From positions 8,101,407 through 8,165,406 of the forward strand of contig NC_047082.1 in the NCBI RefSeq assembly GCF_902459465.1: a stretch of 64,000 bases of DNA, written 5' to 3'. Under the pieces are notes generated by a model. The model did not search any database. It was not told the DNA's origin and saw only the letters and a list, made by a program, of their open reading frames with translations. This document shows, piece after piece, positions 55,318 through 64,000 of the stretch (position 1 is its first letter; every line of letters starts with the position of its first letter). This stretch comes from Asterias rubens. Taxonomy: Eukaryota; Echinodermata; Asteroidea; Forcipulatida; Asteriidae. The position numbers and the translations under genes are program-made.

Positions 55318-55686
55318 TTAAAGCCATTGGACCCTTTCGGTAAACAGTGTTGTCCAAGGCCCACACTTTGTGTACCACAACTTCTATATCAAATAACAAA
55401 CCTGTGAAAATTAGGCTCAATCGGTCATCGGAGTCGGGAGAAAACAACGGAAAAACCCACCCTTGTTTCCGCGCGTTTCGCCGTGTCATGACATGTGTTT
55501 AAAATAAATCCGTAATTCTCGTTAACGAGAATTTATATTGTTTTGCTGTTTTCTCAAAAAGTAAAGCATTTCATGGAATAATATTTCAAGAGAAGTCTTT
55601 CACCATTGCCTTCTGTAAACCCTGTAAGTTATTTGTAAATCTGTAAACTTTTTTTTTTCTGAACCGAAAGGGTCCAATGGCTTTAA
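55318..55686. mobile_element. Fold-back MITE, TTAAAGCCATTGGACCCTTT family
   Basis: TTAAAGCCATTGGACCCTTT CGGT and ACCGAAAGGGTCCAATGGCT TTAA are perfect inverted termini. The centre CGTAATTCTCGTTAACGAGAA is palindromic. Confidence 0.94.
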
Positions 55687-57300
55687 AGAACCCTTGGTCA
55701 ACAAACTCTAAACTTAGAAGCAGTAGGCCTTAATACACGCAAAATCGTTCTAGCTGTACATGTTGTATTACCAGCAGATTATTTCAAGTATAATATGTTC
55801 ATCTTGGTTCTAGCTTGATTTCAACATGGAGGAATTCCTCCACAATTTCACAAAGCACTAAGATGAGTATGAGTTGAGAATATTACCACTAGTGATTTGT
55901 ATTGTGACGTCACATGTTGCCTATAGTAAAGATAGAGTTGCTCTTCAGACGAATCTTGGTTTTTTGTGAATTCGTGCACAGAATGTAGCTTTAGTGTTTT
56001 ATTATCTGTGTAACTTACTTTGGCCTTGCTGGTCGATGTGAAAATCCCCATAAATACGGTTTTCATCGACATGAAAACACAATCTATTAATATTAGGGAT
56101 AATAGGCAATGCTGACAAAAACAAGGCTGATACCGGGACCCAGATCTTGGGAGATACATGTACAAGGAAATGTGGGAATTTCACCCTTTCGATAACCCCT
56201 GGAGTTCATATAGATTCCAGTGAAGCTTCTTAGAACAGTGTCCTCGGTGCTAGAGAAGTAGATCACTACGTTTTTACGTTGGAGAAATATACAACAATTT
56301 ATACTACCAGGTAGACTTTGAAAAGTCTGAATTCAGATAGAAGTCTGAAAGAATATCACCCCTGTTCATGATCGCAATAAAAACGACGACAACATCAACA
56401 GCTATTTGTGTACTACTATTAACGGTCCCATTATCATGACATACTTGAATACTTTTCAATCAACTTTGGCCTAGTAAAAAAAGAAACATGTTTAACGTCC
56501 CCGCCCGCTTCCTTTTTACAGGCCGCCTCCTTTTTTTATTACTTTTTATTTTAATGCACATTTTTTAAAGTTTTTTTTTTTTTTAAATAGGGTTAGTTTA
56601 AATGATCTCAGCAAAAACAATCTGAATGTCTTGTCTGAATGCCTCGACTAAATTGTTTCATTTATGTTTTGTGTATTTCAGCAGTAGAAAAAACAATTGA
56701 TATTTGACATTTAAACAAAGAATGGCGGCCATCTTGAAATAAAGAATACAAAATAAAAAGCCCCTCTTCCTCCTTTTTTTGAAAAACCCGGACGTGAAAC
56801 ATGTTTTTTTTGTTTTTACTCGGCCTTATTCCATCAGAGCTTTAACTCTCCGTCAAGCACAACCACCCAATTTAACAACCCACGGGAAGTTAGACCATAG
56901 AGCGGTGATCTACAGAACCTTTTACGACGTTGACTAGCATTTGGGGAGCAGTTTTTATATCATATTAATTTCTCATATGCAGGTGTTCATAAGTACATAC
57001 CTTTTTGTCGCTCCCACGAATATCAGTGGGCGACCCCGAGTATTGTTAGGAGTACCGATTAAACTGTAAATTACACGGCCGATCATTTGGGGAATTACCG
57101 CCTGCACCTGGTGCTCCTCGGTCTTTGCCAAATGCAGCTTATTATCGTAATGCATTTTATTACATTGCATTCGTACTCAGAGTGTTGTAGTCAGAGGTTA
57201 GTAAGCTCTCGGTTTTAATGGATCTATCTCAGCAGAATATTTACTGGAAAATGTATTAGCTGATTGTGAACCATGAATGTAAACACAAATCGGGAGTTCC
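55687..57300. other. Intergenic, no gene seen
   Basis: Includes an ACATGGAGGAATTCCTCCA palindrome at about 55826, running into CAATTTCACAAAGCACTAAG, an end of the TCGATTTCACAAAG family. Otherwise low-complexity AT-rich DNA. Confidence 0.5.
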
Positions 57301-57303
57301 AGT

Positions 57304-57686
57304 TTAAAGACAGTGGACACTATTGGTAATTGTCAAAGACTAGTCTTCACAGTTGGTGTATCTCAACATATGCATAAAATAACAAATCTGTGAAAATTTC
57401 AGCTCAATCGGTCGTCGAAGTTGTGAGATAATAATGAAAGAAAAAAACACTCTTGTCACACGAAGTTGTGTGCTTTGTGATGCTTGATTTTGAGACCTCA
57501 AATTCTAAACTTGAGGTCTCGAAATCAAATTCGTGGAAAATTACTTCTTTCTCAAAAACTACTCCACGAGGGAGCCGTTTCTCACAATGTTTTATAATAC
57601 CAATCTCTCCCCATTACTTGCTACCAAGTAAGTTTTTATGATGATAATTATTTTGAGTTATTACCAATAGTGTCCACTGCCTTTAA
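57304..57686. mobile_element. Fold-back MITE, TTAAAGGCAGTGG family (intact ends)
   Basis: TTAAAGACAGTGGACACTAT and AATAGTGTCCACTGCCTTTAA, with the central GAGACCTCAAATTCTAAACT TGAGGTCTC hairpin. Confidence 0.93.
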
Positions 57687-57934
57687 CAGAAATATTTGTC
57701 CGGCGTTTGTTTGTAAAATCCGTATTGTAGCCTCCTTTTGTAAATGTATATCGCTTTGTATTTGTATATTTCCCTATTTAGTATTGCCTACTGCAGTTCA
57801 TGTGAAGGGACCCAGTTTATCCTATTATAGTTTCCCTCGAATTATTATCATATTCCCTCGGTATAAGTTTCGTTTTGATCCTCAAACTAACTTTTAGTTC
57901 TCTCGAAATAGTGTGGATGATTGGGGGCGTTTTT

Positions 57935-58065
57935 GCAAGGGCAATGGCACGTATGCATTTTTCTTCTTGGTATTAAGGGCACACTATATGAGGAAATTAT
58001 AAATTTCTACTGGAGCATTTCAAGGGCACCAAGGGGGCATGGAGGCAATCGCCGTCGTTGCCCAC
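57935..58065 (-). repeat. CAGGCCTG-ended repeat fragment (minus)
   Basis: ATGAGGAAATTATAAATTTC TACTGGAGCATTTCAAGGGC ACCAAGG then GCATGGAGGCAATCGCC is the complement of the 33011 family. Confidence 0.82.
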
Positions 58066-58589
58066 GTGTGGTATGATGGGTGGGGTTCTTTTATGGTCAT
58101 GAGGCAATGTGTGGATGTTCAGATGAGGTTTTCTCATGCATGATGCATTGTTAGGGAAGTAAATGGAGTGGAGGTCTCACCTCAGCCAGGAGTGTTCAAT
58201 TGGGGGGGGGGGGTATTTTATGATTGTGGATTACTGAAGGGTTCTGTGGTGGTCATAGTCACGAGGTTTCGTGTCATAATGTCAACACAAACGTTTTAAT
58301 AACAGCTTGAATCTCCCTTCTTTTCAAAAGCTTATACGTACAAAGAATATCCCTGTGAGATTTTAAGTTTTCATCGAGCTGTGTATGAATCGTGCCACAG
58401 AAATGCACATTTTGTATTTGTAACATCTCTGTTTTTTTCCCACCGCAACTTTTCGGTGTGATGATAACATGTCAAACTGACATTCCAAAAAATGAAGTTA
58501 AAGAGCAAATGAAGAAATATTCCTGACGCTGCCTCACGATAAAGTTCTGATTCTATGGACAATAGTGGGTCTTGGAGGCACTGGATCAA

Positions 58590-58862
58590 TGGTAGTTACT
58601 CAAAATAATTGTTAGCTTACACACTTATTTGGTAACGAGTAATGGGGGGGGGGGGGGGGGGGGAGGCTGTTGATAGTAAAAAACATTGTGAGAAACGGTT
58701 CCCTCTGAAGTAACGTATAGTTTTCGAGAACGAAGTAATTTTCCACGAATTTGATTTTGAGACCTCAGATTTATAATTTGAGGTCTCGAAATCAAGCATC
58801 TGAAAGCAAATAACTTCGTGTGACAAGGGTGTTTTTTCTGTCATTATTATCTCGCAACTTTG
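58590..58862. mobile_element. Truncated TTAAAGGCAGTGG-family MITE interrupted by the next copy
   Basis: GTAGTTACTCAAAATAATTG then AACGAGTAATG, G20 (58644-58663) and the GAGACCTCAGATTTATAATT hairpin. It stops at TCTCGCAACTTTGAGG, where the next copy begins. Confidence 0.85.
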
Positions 58863-59249
58863 AGGCACTGGACACTTTTGGTAATTATCAAAATAATTAT
58901 TAGCATAAAAACCTTACTCGGCAACGAGTAATGGAGAGCTGTTGATAGTAAAACACACTGTGAGAAACAACTCACTCTTATAAGTAACGTAGTTTTTGAG
59001 AAAGAAGCAATTTCTCACTAAAATATTTGAACTCGGGGTTCGAGACCTCAGATTTAGATTGTGAGGTCTCGAAACCAAGCATCTGAAAGAACACAACTTG
59101 TGCAACCAGGACGAAGTATTCATCCATTATTCTCTCGCAATTTTGACGACCAATTGAGCTGAAATTTTCACAGGTTTCTGCATATGTTGAGATGCACAAG
59201 TGAGAAGACTGGTCTTTGACAATTACCAATTGTGTCCAGTATCTTTAAA
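58862..59249. mobile_element. TTAAAGGCAGTGG-family MITE abutting the preceding copy
   Basis: GAGGCACTGGACACTTTTGG TAATTATCAAAATAATTATT at the left and CAATTGTGTCCAGTATCTTTAA at the right. The two form a head-to-middle junction at about 58862. Confidence 0.87.
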
Positions 59250-59408
59250 GTGCAGTGACGAATTGCAAGAGAATTAGCAGGTTCGTAGCAATCGTAATTT
59301 TTATCACTATCAAATTATGATTTAACTTTGTTTTCGGATATTATGGTAACTCTATTATTAGTGAATACCAATTGTCATCTTACTCCAACAGAGTCAGACT
59401 ATACTGGG

Positions 59409-59790
59409 TTAAAGGGTCTATGTACTTTTTGTAGGACAAAAAACACAATGTCTACAGATTTATACTAAACTTACACCGTTTGAAGATAATGATGGTCGAA
59501 AGATTCCCTGAAAATATTAGTTGCTGAGGTGCTGTATTTTTTGAGAAATGAGTAAAACATTGTCATGAAAATAATTTTCGTCTCAGTGATCATGAGACAA
59601 AAAATTGTTTAGCATGTAAAAACGTATTTTCATGACATTGTTGTACTCATTTCTCAAAAACTACAGCACCTCAGCAACTAACATTTTAATGTACGCCGCT
59701 TTCTACTATCATTATCTTCAAACGGTGTAAGTGTAATGTAAATCTGTGGACATTGTGTTTTGTGTTACAAAAAGTACCCAAATCCTTTAA
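59409..59790. mobile_element. Fold-back MITE, TTAAAGGGTCTATGTACTTT family
   Basis: TTAAAGGGTCTATGTACTTT TTGTA and TACAAAAAGTACCCAAATCC TTTAA bound 382 bp of nearly continuous inverted repeat (TTTGAAGATAATGATGGTCG against CTATCATTATCTTCAAACGG). Partner of 32560-32912. Confidence 0.94.
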
Positions 59791-60439
59791 GCACAGAGGA
59801 GTTTACAAGGTGTATAAACGGCTTCAACCGTTGGCAAAGTAAGCCCAGCCCACTCATGTAAAAACGTATCATGGAAATTAGCAGTTGATGCCCATTGTGG
59901 TTGGGAACTTTTCCTGTTGGGAATACCATGGAAAAACAATAAATAAACAATGTTCATGCCAACAATATTCATTTTGTTCCTCACGATTTTAAGAATGTTG
60001 GCGACTAAAGTTTCTTGATGCTTACGACAGCAGATCAAACTAGCACATACGTACGACCCCATACGCTTGTTATGCGATCATTAATTGATTTACTGGGTGA
60101 CCCTAAGTGACCTCAAAAATCTTAGCAGTTCGTTTACAAGGAATGCTGCACCTGTTACCGTATCATATAACAGTGTTGTGGCACACCCCAGTGGGATTCA
60201 TGGGTGTGCAACTAGCAGGACTTTGCCCCGTTGTGACTTCAGGGGCACGCAGTCGTGGAAAGATCACGTACTTTGGCAGCCACATTGGCGCCTTTTATGT
60301 GTGATAATTTTCTTCCAAAGCTAATTAGTTCGGTCAAGGGTCCAAACTGGTGGAGACGTTACCCTAGTTAGAAGCTGCAATCCAGGGGCGATTGAGTACT
60401 ACACACCCTTGGCTAAAAAGCCACACATTATAACACCAC

Positions 60440-61194
60440 GCAGGCACTTGGTGAGGGGTTCGACCACTTGGCTACACTTATGGAGCCTAGCTATACTCAG
60501 TGCGCACACTACGCACGGCCTGATACCTTTCATGTACCGGCAGTGCTGTATTGTTCACCTGTCAATGAGGCCACGCCCCAAACTCATTTGAATACAGCTG
60601 GCACGCGCCAGACCCTGTCATTCAAGTGGCGGCACGCGACATGAACACTTCGCACTAAAGGATTTGCACCGATTTCTCAACGAAGTCACTTTCTCTGGAT
60701 ATCATATTACCAATTTCCTTGAAGGATTTTTGACAACAAAAAATCAAAATAAAAACGGGACAAGTGGATGGGAGATGGCCTCTCCATAGGATGATAAAGA
60801 TGCCGTGGATATATTGGACTGAGGACTTTTGCAGATTGCCGATGGGGTGCTATGGTCTCATGACCGGCCCAAGGGATTTAACCATCGGCAATAGTCCGGC
60901 ATTTTCTTCCTTTGAATATGGCAGACCTGGACATCTTTTGTTTCCGGAGTTTCGCCTCAATTCGTGGGGAAATCGGCAAAATTTGCACCTGTTTTGAACT
61001 CAGGAAAAAGGCCAGTGCCGAACCAGTGATCATGGTCTGCGTGTGGAGTGCCCAGGGAAATCGCATAATTGACACCGATTTTGCGGCCGCGTTTCTTATG
61101 GCACATAAGTTATTGAAGGGGGTTCGTGAGTGCAATGACCACAAGTCTTCAACTGATAATTTAACGACGAAGAGTTGTAACCTTTAAACACACG
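60440..61194 (+). other. Promoter-like block and possible first exon of an unseen gene
   Basis: GC-richer than its surroundings, with a CCACGCCCC box near 60571. A strong donor CACACG/GTAAGTTGG lies at 61194/61195, and another, GTTC/GTGAGTGC, at about 61126. An ORF from ATG 60918 (MADLDIFCFRSFASIRGEIG, then KICTCFELRKKASAEPVIMV) ends at 61187. I do not recognise it; it may be non-coding, with the gene continuing to the right. Confidence 0.3.
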
Positions 61195-61199
61195 GTAAG

Positions 61200-64000
61200 T
61201 TGGCTTTCGACAGCATTATAAAATTCTCCTTTATTTTACCATAAAGCTGGGCTACTTTTCATAATTTGACTCCGACTAATAACTTTAAAGTATGTCGTCT
61301 TGCAAGCTTGTTAATTAACATTCTAAAGTGCTCATGATGGAGAAGTGAGTTTTTTTCGGGTTATTGTTGTACATTTTGAAAGAAAGTTTCCCGTATTATG
61401 GACTATTCACAGACAGTTGTTCGATATTTAACTAAATATTTGGGGCCAAATCATATTCGACGGCCAGAAAAAAACATCTAACAAATTTAACCACACAGCA
61501 TGCAATGACCATTTTATGATCAAGACAATACGTTGTCTTCTATATGTTTTCACTTGAGCTGTGTACGAAATCGTGGAAGCACAGGTTCCTCGGCTCTTTT
61601 ATAGTACAAGTCGCATAACCTAGTGTTGCCAGTTATTACTATTTAGGTGAAAGTATTAAGTTCGTGTGGAATGGCATGTATCATTGGTTGCGTGGGAAAT
61701 TGTCACTAAAACTCCATGCCTCATAAAGTTATACAAAAGTCCCCTTTAATTATGGTCGTCAATAACCACGTGTACAGGTGTGCTGAGATGGTATCACTTG
61801 CCTAATGACCATGTGTTGACCGAATAACGTTTATTCCTATACAATATGTTCTTGCATCTCAAGCGAGCGGCCTGCAAGTTTGATCACATATCCATTTAAT
61901 TTTAGGACGATCAGAGCATACTGATCGAAACGTCGAGTTGAAACCTTCGGTTATTTTCAGACCACCAGCTCAATGTTAGAGATAACCATTACATGGTGCT
62001 GTCGCAAACCTTGCTATATTGTATTTCCATCTTGCAAAGTTTCAAATCCAGAAACGATCACCAGAGCCGAATCAGGTCGTGCACTTAGGAAAGTCTAAAC
62101 GCAAAAAGGCAGAAACAGACCCGGCTCAAGATCCAGCAATTTTAATGTATTTTTTTTGAGGAGGGTTGAATCCGGTGAGTGGTGGATCAGATCCAACCGG
62201 GAAAGTGGATTCTGAAAATGGATTCTGAAAATAATGTGTACAAAAATGCAAAAGTGGACCAGACACCGCAATTATTCGACCTGGCCGTCTCTGGTGTCGC
62301 TAGGTAGGAGTTGTTCAAGTTCACTCGTATCGGAGTGACTGTCGATCCTTGACAGGACAATGTTTTTTCCCACCTGAAATGGGTTTTTTTTTTTTTTTTT
62401 TTTTGGGGGGGGGGGCACTGCTAGTAAAGCACATCAATTATACAAGTATCTTACATCTTACTTTTTGTGGGCTGTCTTGAGAAACATGAAGTGGCATTGC
62501 GAGTTGACTTGTGATTTTGTTCGGCAAGTAACCTCCACAGTCCACTTTGAGCAAACTGACAGATGGTTGCAGCACATTGGGGGTTGCATCAAACTGCCCC
62601 CCCCCCCCCTTGAAGACGAGCAGAGTACTGTTTGAACCGTTGGGACCAACCGGCTCGTTTCAGAGGCAACACTCCTACAAAAACGAATTATTACATGCTT
62701 GTATACCCGCAAGTTTACTATTATGTATAGTTTATTAATAAACTGTAGGAAGGGTTGTTAGAATATTACACAGTTGTTGTTTCCGATCTGACATGTGGAA
62801 GTTTGCATGGACACAAGAAACAAACTGTATTGTCTCTCCATAATAATGGGCTTTCTGTTCAGAGCACTTACCAGACTTTGAAAACCAACAACGGTCTCCG
62901 GTCCTTACAGAATCATAGAGAAAGGACCACATTTCTCTATCACAGAATTCACCCTCTTCTCAATCAGCTGGACTCAAAAGTTGATAATACAACAAGGGTG
63001 TAATTGTGAGTTTCTGGTCACCGGGGGGCACGTTGACGCCACAAGACTCCTTCAGAGAGAAAAGAAACCCATCAGAGGTGAAAGAAAACAGGAGAATTGG
63101 ACAACGCAGCGAAGGGAGTGCAGTGACAAGTGAGATGGTGAAAGACAAGAACCCCGGAGCGACATGTTTGAAGAGACTGACTGCACGGTACCCAACCACG
63201 AAGACGTTTTCTTAATTGTTATATATTTTATTATTCGCTGTGGTCTATTCATTTGAATCATAAAACAACCGAAAAGGCTGACACTACTCAAATTGACAAA
63301 ACGAGTCAATGAAAACATAATATGCATACATCTAATTTTTTAGCCTTCGAGAAAGACTCTGCTAGGTCGAAACGTCAGACCTTTTTAAAACTATTTTGTT
63401 TGCATTATACCATCAAATGTCCTTGTGGTTGGTAGCAGTTTGCAGCAGGTAATTTTGTTTTCTCATTGAAAATATCTTAAGTATACACCAACCTCGTGCA
63501 GCAGGTGTGCCACAATATTAGTGATTGAAGGGGAACACAAAGTTGTATTTATGTTAAGAAACCACAGAATAAATAAAATAGTTTATGCCTTTAATTACGA
63601 TCCTCTTTCTAAAATGGCTTCATGACAAAAACTATAGCTGGAAATCTGCGGGCACAACCACGGAGGGTCTAGCTATAAAGTTCCTTCATCCATTAACAAG
63701 GAAGGATCAACCATGTAGGCATACACGACTCTTTGGGGAAAAAGTTTTTGTTTCCAAGAAGAACCGGTGTGGTCTTTTCGATTTATGTTTCAAAGTGGAA
63801 ATCTGACTCAAAGTACGTAAAAAGTACTTTTGGAAATCTGTTTCGCAGCTGTCTGACTGGCCTCTCCAATAAATCTATGGTGAAAATACTTGACTTGCCT
63901 TGATCCTTACTGTGTGGTCAGTCCAATCAAGAGCTGTACGTGGAAGTTCAGCTGAAGTTGAGTTGTACAAGAGACGTCTTTATGAAAGTCAGTGTTTGAG
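61200..64000. other. Right end of window, no gene supported
   Basis: Contains CGAAACGTCGAGTTGAAACC at about 61929 and GAAAGACTCTGCTAGGTCGA AACGTCAG at about 63352 (fold-back fragments), T21 followed by G10 at 62384-62414 and C12 at 62597-62608. Short ORFs near 62755-63215 and 63585-63806 lack supporting motifs. Confidence 0.45.

Noticed and set aside
1-64000. CRISPR array, bacterial operons, phage or integron
   Set aside because: The tandem arrays lack constant-length unique spacers, and the genes are intron-containing animal genes.

Overview
The window is animal nuclear DNA. It is AT-rich, has split genes with consensus GT-AG junctions, and is saturated with short non-autonomous repeats. 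The gene content and repeat style (tRNA-derived SINEs, many long-inverted-repeat fold-back elements beginning TTAAAGG) suggest a deuterostome invertebrate, most likely an echinoderm such as a sea star. That placement is inference, because no marker gene settles it.

Layout. (1) 258-5514, plus strand: the last seven exons of an ATAD2 (AAA ATPase and bromodomain) orthologue, with a 26-copy 40-bp minisatellite in the intron that splits the bromodomain. (2) About 6.8-17.1 kb: intergenic, holding a LINE reverse-transcriptase tail, a 121-124-bp tandem repeat, fold-back elements and one unassigned exon-like ORF. (3) 17140-23226, minus strand: a complete eight-exon STAR-family RNA-binding protein gene (Sam68/KHDRBS type, 340 aa). 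(4) 24397-26042 and 33210-37178, minus strand: two paralogous four-exon genes for small, probably secreted proteins with an NTF2/SnoaL-like signature. Their internal exons have identical lengths (132 and 157 nt) and identical phases. (5) 27490-32101, plus strand: a complete seven-exon ARFRP1 gene (Golgi ARF-like GTPase, 202 aa) lying between the two paralogues and divergent from the first. (6) 39655-41322, plus strand: an intronless coding region for a protein with 19 C2H2 zinc fingers, probably with an upstream non-coding exon. (7) 41.5-64 kb: mostly repeats, plus one promoter-like block with a possible first exon ending at 61194.

I rebuilt the exon chains by hand from splice sites, phase and family knowledge. 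The coding lengths of KHDRBS (1023 nt), ARFRP1 (609 nt) and the two NTF2-like genes (438 and 483 nt) each divide by three, and phases match at every junction. Exon 1 of the first NTF2-like gene is the one uncertain junction.

The observations most worth a second look are four. A degraded copy of KHDRBS exon 2, with its splice sites and flanking SINE head, sits inside an ATAD2 intron 20 kb away. Tiny palindromic insertions with CATGGAGG ends are flanked by 7-8-bp direct repeats. The ATAD2 minisatellite unit resembles a tRNA A box and is organised in a 445-bp higher-order repeat. The secreted NTF2-like gene pair brackets ARFRP1.
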